Source of the DNA: Micromonospora aurantiaca ATCC 27029
GTDB taxonomy: Bacteria; Actinomycetota; Actinomycetes; Mycobacteriales; Micromonosporaceae
Reading direction: 5' to 3'
NCBI RefSeq assembly: GCF_000145235.1
Contig: NC_014391.1
Coordinates: 6,682,501 to 6,746,500 of the forward strand
DNA length: 64,000 nt
Below the pieces are notes generated by a model. That model was not told the DNA's origin, made no database searches, and saw only the letters and a list, made by a program, of their open reading frames with translations. The position numbers were made by a program, and so were the translations under genes. Each line of letters opens with the position of its first letter. Position 1 is the stretch's first letter. Of this stretch, positions 26,459 to 34,704 are shown piece after piece.

Positions 26459-26800
26459 ATGCCCGCGTACGCCATCGCTCACCTCCAGGACGCCGCCCCT
26501 CACCCGGACATCGCCGAATACATCGAGCGGCTCCCCGGCACCCTCGCCCCGCACGGCGGCCGCTTCCTCGTGCACGCCACGCCGCACGAGGTGAAGGAGG
26601 GCAACTGGCCCGGAGCCGTCGTGATGCTCGGCTTCCCGGGCATCGCCGAGGCGCGGGCCTGGTGGGACTCGCCCGCCTACCAGGAGATCGCGCCGCTGCG
26701 CTCGCGGCACATCGAGGGCGACATCATCCTGGTCGAGGGCGTCCCCGACGACTACTCCCCGACCGGCATCGTGCAGGCGATCCGGGCGGCGGCCTCCTGA
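26459..26800 (+). CDS. DUF1330 domain-containing protein
   Basis: A 113-residue ferredoxin-like dimeric alpha/beta protein of the DUF1330 family: YAIAHLQDAAPHPDIAEYIE, GGRFLVHATPHEVKEGNWPG, and the signature ARAWWDSPAYQEIAPLRSRH. Function unknown. GGAAGGACACC precedes the ATG. Its TGA overlaps the probable CTG start of the next gene. Confidence 0.88.
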   Translation: MPAYAIAHLQDAAPHPDIAEYIERLPGTLAPHGGRFLVHATPHEVKEGNWPGAVVMLGFPGIAEARAWWDSPAYQEIAPLRSRHIEGDIILVEGVPDDYSPTGIVQAIRAAAS

Positions 26801-27840
26801 GCCGGCCTGGCCGGCGCGCCCGCGACCTGGGGATCGTCGTCGGGTCGCTGCCCACCGGGCCGCACAACGCGATCACCGATGTCCCCGGCGTCCTGGTGGG
26901 TCACACCACCGTCGACGACGGCGCCGACCTGCACACCGGCGTGACAGCGATCGTGCCGAGCGGGCTCGGCCCCGGACGGTGGACGCTGCCCGCGGCGGTG
27001 TACACCGGCAACGGCCACGGAAAGCTCGTCGGCTCGACCCAGGTGGACGAGCTCGGCGTACTGGAGTCTCCGGTCGTGCTGACCGCCACGCTGTCGGTGT
27101 TCCGGGCGGCGGACGCGCTGCTCGGGCACCTGATGGAGCGCCGGCCGGACGGGCTGTCGTTCAACCCGCTGGTCGGTGAGACCAACGACGGGCACCTGTC
27201 GGACATCCGCCGCCGCCCGATCACCGAGGAACACGTCCTGGCGGCCGTCGCGGGGGCGACCGACGGGCTTCCCGCCGAGGGCTGTGTCGGGGCCGGCGCG
27301 GGCACCACCGCCCTGGGCTACAAGGCAGGCATCGGCACCTCGTCCCGCACGGTCTGGACCGACGGCGGCACGCGGACGGTCGGCGCGCTGGTCCAGTCCA
27401 ACTTCGGCGGCGTCCTCACCGCACTCGGCGTGCCGCTACCGGTCGACGAGCTGGTCCCGGCCGCCGACCGGACCGAACCACCCGGCAACTCGTGCATGAT
27501 CGTGGTGGCGACCGACGTACCGCTGGACGCGCGCCAGCTCCGGCGGCTCGCCCGCCGGGCGGTGTTCGCGATGGCCCGGGTGGGTGCGTCCTTCAGCACC
27601 ACGAGCGGCGACTACGCGATCGCGTTCACCACGTCGGACCAGCCGCCGATCCCGGACGGCGCGATCGATCCGGTCTTCGCCGCCGTGCTGGACGCGGTGG
27701 AGGAGGCGCTGCTCAACTCGCTGTTCACCGCCGTCACCACCACCGGTGTGGGCGGTCGTACGAGTCACGCGGTTCCCCACCGGGCCGCCGTCGAGCGGCT
27801 GGCGGCGGCGGGACGGCTCACGGCCCGGCCGTACGCCTGA
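26797..27840 (+). CDS. P1 family peptidase (DmpA/aminopeptidase-like)
   Basis: About 347 residues of the P1 (DmpA, N-terminal nucleophile) family, self-cleaving aminopeptidases. The conserved N-terminus RARDLGIVVGSLPTGPHNAI followed by TDVPGVLVGHTTV is present, as are a SFNPLVGETNDGHL region, the autocleavage area PPGNSCMIVVATD (Gly-Asn-Ser) and GASFSTTSGDYAIAFTT. No ATG, GTG or TTG lies in frame between the preceding gene and the conserved N-terminus; CTG 26797, overlapping the TGA of the DUF1330 gene, is the only plausible start. The start is therefore uncertain although the family is clear. Confidence 0.85.
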   Translation: MSRPGRRARDLGIVVGSLPTGPHNAITDVPGVLVGHTTVDDGADLHTGVTAIVPSGLGPGRWTLPAAVYTGNGHGKLVGSTQVDELGVLESPVVLTATLSVFRAADALLGHLMERRPDGLSFNPLVGETNDGHLSDIRRRPITEEHVLAAVAGATDGLPAEGCVGAGAGTTALGYKAGIGTSSRTVWTDGGTRTVGALVQSNFGGVLTALGVPLPVDELVPAADRTEPPGNSCMIVVATDVPLDARQLRRLARRAVFAMARVGASFSTTSGDYAIAFTTSDQPPIPDGAIDPVFAAVLDAVEEALLNSLFTAVTTTGVGGRTSHAVPHRAAVERLAAAGRLTARPYA

Positions 27841-27848
27841 TCCACTGC

Positions 27849-27879
27849 GCCCCTCGCCGTCGGCCGTTCGGCGAGGGGC
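27849..27879 (+). terminator. terminator after the P1 peptidase gene
   Basis: Perfect 11-bp stem GCCCCTCGCCG (27849-27859) with CGGCGAGGGGC (27869-27879), 9-base loop, 9 bases after the stop. Confidence 0.8.
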
Positions 27880-28015
27880 CGAGTCCGATCATCCGCCGCA
27901 TCGATGCCGGTATTCCGGCAGCTGCCCACCACTTCGTCGCTTATCGCGCCGGTAAGGGCCGGTCTGTCGGCTCAGCGACACTCCCGTGCGGACACATCGC
28001 TCCACACTGCCCGCT

Positions 28016-28723
28016 GTGACCGAAATCCCTCCCCCGAACCCGTGGCACGGGCAGGGCCCGCCGCCTCCACCGCCCCATCAGCCCGGCATGCCGTTCGCGC
28101 CACCGCCACGGCCGTCGTGGTGGAGCCGCCAGCCCGCGGCGATCAAGCTGCTCCTCGTCAGCGGCGTCGCGGTCCTCACCTGCTGCGGCGGGCTGCTCGG
28201 CATCGGCATCGCCGCCGGCCCCGCCACCGAACCGGACAAGGCACCGGAGAAGGCTGTCGCCCAGGAGGTGCCGACCGTGGCGGCGCCCACCACCACGGTC
28301 CCCGCGCCCGAGGTCAGCACCGTGTCGCCCGAGCCGTCGCCGTCACCCACCACGGCCGCGCCGACCACCGCGAAGCCCGCGTCGAAGCCGACCCCGCGCA
28401 AGACCACGAAGCCCGCCGTCTACTACAAGAACTGCGATGCCGTACGCGCAGCCGGCAAGGCGCCGCTGCTGCGCGGCCAGCCGGGGTACCGGACCGGGCT
28501 GGATCGTGACCTCGACGGCGAGGCCTGTGAGCCGGATGGCGGCAACGGTGACTCCGGCGGCGGAAGCACCGGCGGCGGCAGTTCGGGCGGCGGCGGCAAC
28601 GACCCGCGCTTCGGCACCTGCAAGGAGGCGAACGCGAACGGGTACGGCCCGTACAGGCAGGGCAAGGATCCCGAGTACTACTGGTACATCGACCGGGACA
28701 ACGACGGCACTGTCTGCGAGTGA
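28016..28723 (+). CDS. membrane-anchored protein with two Excalibur calcium-binding domains
   Basis: A 235-residue protein. Pro-rich cytoplasmic N-terminus, one membrane segment (about residues 42-64, KLLLVSGVAVLTCCGGLLGI), a Thr/Pro/Ala linker, then two Excalibur domains in tandem: YYKNCDAVRAAG to LDRDLDGEACE and FGTCKEANANG to IDRDNDGTVCE. Both have the DxDxDG loop for calcium and paired cysteines. The domains should lie outside the cell. GTG 28016 is chosen because the upstream extension has no similarity. It is convergent with the HxlR gene. Confidence 0.87.
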   Translation: MTEIPPPNPWHGQGPPPPPPHQPGMPFAPPPRPSWWSRQPAAIKLLLVSGVAVLTCCGGLLGIGIAAGPATEPDKAPEKAVAQEVPTVAAPTTTVPAPEVSTVSPEPSPSPTTAAPTTAKPASKPTPRKTTKPAVYYKNCDAVRAAGKAPLLRGQPGYRTGLDRDLDGEACEPDGGNGDSGGGSTGGGSSGGGGNDPRFGTCKEANANGYGPYRQGKDPEYYWYIDRDNDGTVCE

Positions 28724-28732
28724 CACGCGACG

Positions 28733-28761
28733 CCGGGGCGGACCGTGCGGTGCCGCCCCGG
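28733..28761. terminator. terminator between convergent Excalibur and HxlR genes
   Basis: CCGGGGCGG (28733-28741) pairs with CCGCCCCGG (28753-28761), 11-base loop. It sits between the two convergent stops and could serve both strands. Confidence 0.65.
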
Positions 28762-28764
28762 TGG

Positions 28765-29142
28765 TCACTCCACCTCGTCGTCGAACGCCCGTCGGGCGTG
28801 CTCGATCTGCGCCATGTGGGCGTCGGCCCATTCGAGCAGCACGTCGACCGGCGCACGCAGCGTCTTGCCCAGCGGGGTGATCCGATACTCGACAGCGACC
28901 GGGCGCGTCGCCACGACGTGCCGTTCCACGATGCCGTTGCGTTCCAGTCGTCGCAGGGTCGCCGTCAGAGACTTCTGCGTCACCGCCGGGATCGCGCGGC
29001 GCAGCTCGTTGAAGCGGCACGGACGCTCGCACAGCTCGTTCAGGACGCTCAGCGACCACTTGTCCAGCACCTGATCGAGCAGCTCGCGGTGCGGTGCGTC
29101 GATGCGCAGCTCGGCGGCACCGGGGGTGGCGGTATCGCTCAT
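28765..29142 (-). CDS. HxlR-family winged-helix transcriptional regulator
   Basis: A 125-residue MarR-like regulator of the HxlR family: LDKWSLSVLNELCERPCRFN, ELRRAIPAVTQKSLTATLRR (recognition helix), wing ERHVVATRPVAVEYRITPLG. ATG 29142 follows AAGGAG at 10 bases; an upstream ATG at 29175 would add 11 residues. It is divergent from the RidA-like gene and probably controls it, as many HxlR proteins control the divergent gene. Confidence 0.88.
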   Translation of the reverse strand: MSDTATPGAAELRIDAPHRELLDQVLDKWSLSVLNELCERPCRFNELRRAIPAVTQKSLTATLRRLERNGIVERHVVATRPVAVEYRITPLGKTLRAPVDVLLEWADAHMAQIEHARRAFDDEVE

Positions 29143-29177
29143 GAAACCAGGTCTCCTTGAAGTGTCCTCCGTCAACT

Positions 29178-29196
29178 AGGTATCAATGGTAAACCT
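29178..29196. promoter_or_regulatory. possible HxlR operator
   Basis: AGGTATCAATGGTAAACCT is an imperfect palindrome between the divergent HxlR and RidA-like genes, AT-rich against the background. Its function is inferred from position. Confidence 0.35.
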
Positions 29197-29220
29197 CAGT
29201 TGCCCAGTGGAGGAGCCCAC

Positions 29221-29631
29221 ATGTCAGTCACCCGTCTCAGCCCTGCCGGTCTTCAGCCGCACACGCCGTACCACCACGTGGCAGTCGCCACCGGGTCGCG
29301 CCACATCCACGTCAGCGGCCAGGTGGCACGACTGGACGACGGCTCACCCGTCGCCACCGGAGACCTGGCCGGTCAGGTCGCGCAGGTACTGCGCAACACC
29401 GGCCGCGCCCTCGCCGGCGCAGACTCGTCGTTCGAGGACGTGGTCCGGTTGACCTTCTACGTCACCGACTGGACGCCCGAGAAGATCGGGCCGTTCATGG
29501 CCGGGGTCGAGTCGGTCGCCGAGGAGCTCGGGCTCCCGCAGCCGCTTCCGCCGGCGTCGCTGATCGGCGTCGACCACCTGTTCGAGCCCGACGTGCTGGT
29601 GGAGTTGGAGGCGACAGCGATCGCGCAGTGA
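29221..29631 (+). CDS. RidA family protein
   Basis: A 136-residue RidA/YjgF-like protein, a small trimeric deaminase fold acting on enamine/imine intermediates. The pattern HVAVATGSRHIHVSGQVARL, QVAQVLRNTGRALAGADSSF, EDVVRLTFYVTDW and PPASLIGVDHLFEPDVLVEL matches the family. The Arg that binds the carboxylate in archetypal RidA is not evident in the usual position, so it may be a divergent paralogue. GGAGG precedes the ATG. Divergent from the HxlR gene. Confidence 0.85.
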   Translation: MSVTRLSPAGLQPHTPYHHVAVATGSRHIHVSGQVARLDDGSPVATGDLAGQVAQVLRNTGRALAGADSSFEDVVRLTFYVTDWTPEKIGPFMAGVESVAEELGLPQPLPPASLIGVDHLFEPDVLVELEATAIAQ

Positions 29632-29638
29632 GCGCCGG

Positions 29639-29685
29639 GGTGCCCCTACGGTCCAGGGTCAGCTGGAGTTCACCGTAGGGGCACC
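29639..29685. terminator. bidirectional terminator
   Basis: Perfect 14-bp stem GGTGCCCCTACGGT (29639-29652) with ACCGTAGGGGCACC (29672-29685), loop 19 bases, between the convergent RidA and CE4 genes. Confidence 0.75.
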
Positions 29686-29739
29686 TGGTCGGCCACACCC
29701 ACCTGAGCCGTTTTCGGTGGCCTGGGCAGGCCACCGGGA

Positions 29740-30807
29740 TCAGCCCGTGGTGCAGGATCGGATCTGGGGTCTGGCGCCGCTGTTGCCGTTCATCATCGTG
29801 GTGAAGCCGAAGGTGTTGCCGCTGCCGTTGGACCGCATCGTCATCACGTAACCGGTGCTGTCCCAACTGGGGGAGCCGTTCCAGGTGGTGGAGACCCGCT
29901 GCGGCGGGGTCAGAGCCACGACCACGGTCCAGTTGCCGGCCCCCTGAACCGTCACCGAGGTGTTGTACCGGTCACCCCAGACGTTGGGGGTCGTCGCCGT
30001 CGCTGTGCACCCGCCGCTGGGAGGCGGAGTGGTGGGAGGTGGAGTGGTCGGCGTGCCGGTCGGCGGCGGAGTGGTCGGCGGCGGAGTGCCGTCCGGGGCC
30101 ACCGCTCGGCCGGTGCTCGGTGAAATCATGCCCGGACAGAGGTTGCGGCTGCTCAGGTTGGCCATGATCTGCGGAATCGCGTCGCGGGTGTTCTGAATGC
30201 CGTCGTGCATCAGGATCACCTGGCCGGCCTGGAGGCGGCCGGCGTTGGAAACGATCTGGCCGACGCTGGCGCCGTTCCAGTCCTGGGAGTCGACGTCCCA
30301 GATCACCTGGCGCAGGCCGAGCGACGAGGCGACCGACTGGAGGGTCGAGTTGGTCTCCCCGTAGGGCGGGCGGAACAACTGCGGCCGGACGCCCGTCGCC
30401 GACTGGATCGCCGAGTTGGTCTGGGAGAGGTCCGACTGCATCTGGCTCTGGCTCATCGAGGTCATGTGCGCGTGGTTCCAACTGTGGTTGGCCACCCACA
30501 TGCCCGCGTCGACCTGGGCCCGCGCGGCGGACGGGTTGCTCTGCACGTTCTGCCCGACGTTGAACATGGTCGCCCGTACGCCGTTCGCGCGCAGCACGGA
30601 CAGCAGTGCGCTGGTGCTGCCGGTCGGCCCGTCATCGAAGGTGAGGCCGACGTACCCGTTGCAGACGGCGGCGCTGGACGGAGTGGCGGCGACCGCGAGA
30701 CCGGCGGCACTCAGCGCCACGGTGGAGGCGAGCACTGCCAACCGGACGGTGAGACGCGATGTTCGGGGGGTGGACGGGCGGCGGGAGCCGCCGATGCTGG
30801 CGTACAT
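29740..30807 (-). CDS. secreted CE4 polysaccharide deacetylase with C-terminal carbohydrate-binding module
   Basis: A 355-residue extracellular esterase/deacetylase, probably acting on acetylated xylan or chitin. Signal peptide to about residue 47 (SSAAVC). The NodB domain has the metal and catalytic motifs TFDDGP (D58, D59), NHSWNHAH (H108, H112), RPPYGE and LMHDG. A Thr/Pro linker (about 240-266) leads to a short CBM2-like module with CTATATTPNVWGDRYNTSVT and a terminal Cys (IRSC). The ATG is preceded by GAGGAGGA. A clear promoter lies upstream. With the GH62 enzyme it points to plant-polymer degradation. Confidence 0.93.
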   Translation of the reverse strand: MYASIGGSRRPSTPRTSRLTVRLAVLASTVALSAAGLAVAATPSSAAVCNGYVGLTFDDGPTGSTSALLSVLRANGVRATMFNVGQNVQSNPSAARAQVDAGMWVANHSWNHAHMTSMSQSQMQSDLSQTNSAIQSATGVRPQLFRPPYGETNSTLQSVASSLGLRQVIWDVDSQDWNGASVGQIVSNAGRLQAGQVILMHDGIQNTRDAIPQIMANLSSRNLCPGMISPSTGRAVAPDGTPPPTTPPPTGTPTTPPPTTPPPSGGCTATATTPNVWGDRYNTSVTVQGAGNWTVVVALTPPQRVSTTWNGSPSWDSTGYVMTMRSNGSGNTFGFTTMMNGNSGARPQIRSCTTG

Positions 30808-30886
30808 GCGCAGGTCCTCCTCGGGACGGGTGACACCTGACGACGCATGGCTTTAATCGACAGAGATTGATGTTGCCGGCGCTCGG

Positions 30887-30916
30887 AGTATTGCAGCGGC
30901 GTTTCGAGCACGTCAA
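30887..30916 (-). promoter_or_regulatory. promoter of the CE4 gene
   Basis: On the minus strand TTGACG (30916-30911) and AATACT (30892-30887) are 18 bases apart, a good vegetative-type promoter, 80 bases upstream of the CE4 start. Between it and the gene, TTAATC and GATTGA (about 30853-30870) form a near-palindrome that could be an operator. Confidence 0.6.
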
Positions 30917-30919
30917 CGA

Positions 30920-30941
30920 TTTTCCGGAAGTTTTCCGGAAG
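30920..30941. repeat. tandem 11-bp repeat upstream of the CE4 promoter
   Basis: TTTTCCGGAAG occurs twice in direct tandem (30920-30930 and 30931-30941), each containing the palindrome TTCCGGAA. It lies just upstream of the -35 and may bind a regulator. From here to 31076 I see no gene; a GTG at 30958 opens a frame without a ribosome binding site. Confidence 0.6.
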
Positions 30942-31078
30942 TACGTACCTGGACGACGTGCCGGAATCCCTTGACGAGGCCCGTGCCCGGCTGTTCACCG
31001 TCGCGCATCAGCGAGGGGCCAGTAGATCCCACCGTGGCTCCCACAGCCGCGCCGAACCCGCCGAGGACGGATACGAGA

Positions 31079-31116
31079 AAGCCCCCGACCTCGCCATTTC
31101 GGCTGGTCGGGGGCTT
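31079..31116 (-). terminator. terminator next to the left attachment site
   Basis: AAGCCCCCGACC (31079-31090) pairs with GGTCGGGGGCTT (31105-31116), loop 14 bases. It lies directly downstream of the minus-strand tRNA 3' end, as expected for the terminator of the original chromosomal tRNA gene. Confidence 0.75.
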
Positions 31117-31126
31117 CTCCCTGTAC

Positions 31127-31170
31127 TGTGCGCCCGAAGGGACTCGAACCCCTAACCTTCTGATCCGTAG
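31127..31170 (-). repeat. attachment-site core, left copy (tRNA-Arg 3' end)
   Basis: A 44-bp sequence identical to 49118-49161; the first 40 bases also match 44926-44965, save the outermost. Read on the minus strand it is the anticodon-to-discriminator half of a tRNA-Arg(ACG): anticodon loop CTACGGA, T-arm GGGGTTCGAGTCCC and acceptor strand GGGCGCA. Such 3' halves are the classic cores used by actinobacterial tyrosine integrases. It marks the left edge of the island. Confidence 0.85.
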
Positions 31171-31207
31171 TCCGAACCCGTCAGATGCTCCCTATGCTGC
31201 GTAACCG
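31127..31207 (-). pseudogene. tRNA-Arg(ACG)-like remnant
   Basis: The intact 3' half of tRNA-Arg(ACG) is preceded by GAGCATCTGAC, which fits the D-stem/anticodon-stem 5' strand, but nine extra bases (GGGTTCGGA) separate it from the anticodon loop and no matching 5' acceptor strand is found. It cannot fold as a tRNA. It is either a decayed tRNA or a chimaeric att junction. Confidence 0.55.
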
Positions 31208-31366
31208 CCACTTCGTGCGTATCGCTGAGTGCTGCTGCGTGCCGAAACAAGTGGCTTAGTATCTGCTGGTCAGGGCGATGCCGCCCGCAGAGTGCGACAT
31301 CCTCCAAGGTGAGGAGCGGCCGCGCAGGCCGCGTTGGGCTGGTTTAGTTCCAACCGTGCTGGTCAT

Positions 31367-31399
31367 GCGCCGAACATCCGAGCACCAACGGAGCACCAT
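31367..31399. repeat. 33-bp island repeat, left copy
   Basis: Identical to 49348-49380. It contains GAGCACCA twice as direct repeats (31380-31387 and 31391-31398). It lies 197 bases inside the left att core; the other copy lies 187 bases beyond the right core. Short direct repeats at this distance are typical of integrase or excisionase arm sites (inference). From 31171 to 31562 no gene is convincing. Confidence 0.7.
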
Positions 31400-31562
31400 C
31401 ACGGCTGGTAACCACCGGCAGCGGGCCACGTCCTTCTACAGCCGAATATGGCGTGACGAGGCCCTTCGAGCACCGAGCCACCCAGGTCGACGAAGGGTGG
31501 CTCAGACATGTCCTCGCTGGCAGTGGCGCCAGGCTGGTCTCAGGGCACTCCTCCCCCGCTCG

Positions 31563-31769
31563 CTACTCCTGCCGCCAGGACCGCCGGCTGAGGTAGCGCC
31601 GATGCCGCGCGAGGCTGCGCGGCGTCCCGGGCTTCGGCGCCTTGGGAGCGATAGGCGGCTTGCTCGCTCCGCGTCGCTTGCGCGGCGGATAGGTACGCCC
31701 CGGCCCGCCGCCCGACATCGGGCGGACAGGATCGCCGGGCCGAACGGCACCGCACACAGACTTTTCCAA
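31563..31769 (-). CDS. small basic proline-rich protein, hypothetical
   Basis: A 68-residue ORF rich in Arg, Lys, Pro and Gly (RKRRGASKPPIAPKAPKPGT), not recognised. A strong ribosome binding site GGAGGAG lies 6 bases before the TTG start, which is the main argument that it is a gene. Its charge suggests nucleic-acid binding. It lies at the left end of the island, divergent from the SARP-type regulator. Confidence 0.4.
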   Translation of the reverse strand: MEKSVCGAVRPGDPVRPMSGGGPGRTYPPRKRRGASKPPIAPKAPKPGTPRSLARHRRYLSRRSWRQE

Positions 31770-31984
31770 GATTCACTCCTCCGACATGAGCAACTGCGCC
31801 AAGGATCCCCTCAGACGGGGGTTCCCTGCTTGTGGTGATCTTTGCCGACAAAAGTCTGCCACAGCGACCGGCCCGGACGAATCGGAGCGTGAGCGCAGCG
31901 TGAGCAGTAAGCCAGAGGGGATGAGAAGCTTCCCTAGCGCAGTGACGTGAGTGCCTGCTCGCAATGAACCGGTGGGAGGGAAAC

Positions 31985-34690
31985 ATGCAGTTCGAGCTCT
32001 TGGGCGACTTTCACGCCTTCGAGGGCGACCGACGCATTCAGATCAGGTCCATGCAGGTCCGCGCCCTCCTGGCAACCCTTCTGCTCGCGCCCGGGCAACG
32101 CGCATCGCACGAGTACATCGCGGACCGCCTCTGGCCAAAGGGCGACTACAATCCGACCAGGGTGCGTTCGTGCTGCCGAAAGCTGCGCAGTTACTTCCCG
32201 GACGTCATGCCTGACAGCAATGAGCGGCGCTATTGCAGCCTCCGTGTCGACCGGACTGTTGTTGACTACTTCCGATTCGAGGACAAGCTCGAACTGGCCC
32301 GACTTCGGCAGGGCGCGGACCGGATCGGCACCTTGCGCGACGCCCTCGCCGAATGGAGAGGCGAGCCCCTGGGCGAGATCACTGGCGCGGACCTGAGCGA
32401 CGAGAGGCAGCGCCTCGATCAGAGCCGCCTGCGCGCCACCTTCCTCCTCCTCGATGAGCTGTTGAAGGTCGACACGTCGGGCTTCAACCGTGAGCTGCGG
32501 CCAGCACTGCGTCGGTGGCCAGCGGATCAACCGCTTCTCAGCCTCGAACTACGGTTCCTTGCCAGCACAGACGGCCCGTCGCGGGTCCGCCAGCGATACC
32601 AGGAGTGGACGAGACTGCACGGTGCCCCGGACGCCAAGCTGGAGAGGTACGTCGACCAGCTGACCCGCCGTTCCGTCACCAAGCCGGCGCAACCTGGCGT
32701 ACCGCGCCAGCTTCCGCCCCACCGGGCACCCCTTGCGGGACGGCAGGCGGAGCTCAGCGCTTTGTCGGAGGCGTTGCTGGCGGACGCCCCGGTGAACACC
32801 GGGCTGGCTGTGGTCACCGGGATGGCCGGCGTCGGGAAGACGCAGCTCGCGCAACACTGGGCGGCTTCGGTGGAGGGCGACTTCCCAGACGGCACGCTCT
32901 ACGTGGATCTCAACGGCTACACGGCCAACGGGTCTCCGGAGCAGCCGGCCCAGCTCCTGGCCCGGATCCTCAACGACCTCGGCGTCCGGCCCCGCACCCC
33001 AACTGTCGATGGGATGAGCACGGAATACCGCACGGAGCTCGCGCGCCGCAAGACCATCGTGCTGCTCGACAACGCCCGTGACGTCCATCAGGTGCGGCCG
33101 CTGCTGCCCGGCACCGGCTCGTCGGTAGCCATCGTGACGAGCCGGGACCGTCTCATGCAGATGATCGTCCGCGAGCACGCCCATGAGGTCAGGCTCGGCC
33201 CGCTCGGTCACGAGGACGCGGTCGCCCTGCTGGCCAGCAAACTCGGTGCCGCGCGGATGCGGGCCGGTGCCGAGCACGTCAGCGAGATCGTCGCGCTGTG
33301 CGGCGGACTACCGCTCGCACTCTCGATCGTCGCGGCCCAGGCCCGCTCGAGACCCCCCGAGGCCCTCGAGGAGATCACGGCGGCGCTGCGGGAAGAGGGG
33401 ACACGCCTGGACTCGCTCGGACACCGATCCGCCGAGCTGAACGTGCGGGCGGCCCTAAGCAGCTCCTACGGCACGCTCAGCGCACCGGCGGCCGAGCTCT
33501 TCGCCCGGCTCGCGGTCCACCCCGGCCCCACCATCAGCCGTCGGGCAGTCGGCTGTCTCGCCGAAGACACGCCGGCCGTGGCGATCGACGAGTTGATCGA
33601 GGCCAGCCTGCTGGATGAGCCGGCGGTCGGCCGGTTTGCCTTCCATGACCTCGTACGGATCTTCGCCGCCGACCGAACCGCCGCGATGCGGCCGGAGGAC
33701 TACGACCGCGTCGACCGCCGGGTCTCGGATTTCCTCCTGCGCAACACCTGGGCCTGCGACCGGGCGCTCGCCCCGGATCGCGGGCTGCCCATCGCCGGTC
33801 CGGACGACATCGATGTCGTCGCGCCGGCCTCTTCGCGAGAGGCGATGGCTTGGCTGCACGCGGAATATGCCACCGTCACGGCGGCGATCAGGCGGGCCCA
33901 TGCCCGGCAGGAGGACCGGTACACGTGGCTGTTGAGCATGTCGCTGGTGACCTACCAGTGGCGCACCCACCGGTACGCCGACGCCGAGCGCTACCTGTCG
34001 TACGCGGCGGTCGCTGCCGGCCGCGTCGCCGGCCCTGCCGACCAGGCCATGGTGTACCGCATGTTGGCCGGCTCCCGCCGTGGGCTCGGCGACCTGGAGA
34101 ACGCGAAGGCTGACCTGCGGCGAGCGATCTTGCTCAGTGAGGCAGCGGGCCACCCGCTCAGCGTCGCTCACAGCCGGCACTCGCTCGGACTGCTGCATCG
34201 GGAGAGCGGCGAGCCGCAGACGGCCACCGAGTTGTTCGAGTTGGCGCTGTCTGCGTATCGCCGGCTCGGCGACGTCCTGGGCGAAGCCGGCACCCTCCGG
34301 GGACTCGGCACGGTGCGGTTCGACCTCGGTGACCACGAGGGCGCACTGCGGCGCGGCCAGGAGGCACTGCGGCTCTTCCTGACGACCGCCGACGTCAACA
34401 GCCAGGCGAGCACCTTCATGGATCTCGGGCGCGTGCACACCGCCCGCCGGGACGGGCACAGCGCGCTGGACAGCTTTGCGTCGGCTGCCGACCGGTACGC
34501 CCAGTTGACGTATCCCCGCCGGGAGGCGACGGCGCTTCTGGAGATGTCCGAGGCGCTGAACACGTTAAACCGTGTCCCGGAGGCCCGCACCGCGCTTCGG
34601 GAGGCGGTCGACCTCCTTCGAGAACTGGACCCGGTCGCCGCCGACGAGGCAGAGTCCCGGCTCGCCGCGCTCTCGGAGTCGCCGCGATGA
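31985..34690 (+). CDS. SARP/BTAD - NB-ARC - TPR regulator (AfsR-like)
   Basis: A 901-residue AfsR/SARP-type transcription factor. OmpR-like winged helix (about 1-90, MQFELLGDFHAFEGDRRI), bacterial transcriptional activation domain (about 95-240), NB-ARC ATPase with Walker A TGMAGVGKT (M280-T286) and VLLDNARD, LCGGLPLALSIVAAQ, then C-terminal TPRs (about 640-895). GGGAGGG precedes the ATG. Leu861 is encoded by TTA, so translation may need the bldA tRNA. It is the first large gene of the island and precedes the kinase and the pPIWI-RE operon, which it may control (inference). Similar AfsR proteins are kinase targets. Confidence 0.88.
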   Translation: MQFELLGDFHAFEGDRRIQIRSMQVRALLATLLLAPGQRASHEYIADRLWPKGDYNPTRVRSCCRKLRSYFPDVMPDSNERRYCSLRVDRTVVDYFRFEDKLELARLRQGADRIGTLRDALAEWRGEPLGEITGADLSDERQRLDQSRLRATFLLLDELLKVDTSGFNRELRPALRRWPADQPLLSLELRFLASTDGPSRVRQRYQEWTRLHGAPDAKLERYVDQLTRRSVTKPAQPGVPRQLPPHRAPLAGRQAELSALSEALLADAPVNTGLAVVTGMAGVGKTQLAQHWAASVEGDFPDGTLYVDLNGYTANGSPEQPAQLLARILNDLGVRPRTPTVDGMSTEYRTELARRKTIVLLDNARDVHQVRPLLPGTGSSVAIVTSRDRLMQMIVREHAHEVRLGPLGHEDAVALLASKLGAARMRAGAEHVSEIVALCGGLPLALSIVAAQARSRPPEALEEITAALREEGTRLDSLGHRSAELNVRAALSSSYGTLSAPAAELFARLAVHPGPTISRRAVGCLAEDTPAVAIDELIEASLLDEPAVGRFAFHDLVRIFAADRTAAMRPEDYDRVDRRVSDFLLRNTWACDRALAPDRGLPIAGPDDIDVVAPASSREAMAWLHAEYATVTAAIRRAHARQEDRYTWLLSMSLVTYQWRTHRYADAERYLSYAAVAAGRVAGPADQAMVYRMLAGSRRGLGDLENAKADLRRAILLSEAAGHPLSVAHSRHSLGLLHRESGEPQTATELFELALSAYRRLGDVLGEAGTLRGLGTVRFDLGDHEGALRRGQEALRLFLTTADVNSQASTFMDLGRVHTARRDGHSALDSFASAADRYAQLTYPRREATALLEMSEALNTLNRVPEARTALREAVDLLRELDPVAADEAESRLAALSESPR

Positions 34691-34704
34691 GGCTGGGACG
34701 GCGC

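Noticed and set aside
31127..31207. Functional tRNA-Arg
   Set aside because: Only the 3' half is intact; nine extra bases break the anticodon arm and the 5' acceptor strand is missing.
31278..31838. 186-codon plus ORF at the left of the island
   Set aside because: Biased composition, crosses the 33-bp repeat and lies opposite the better supported small minus gene.
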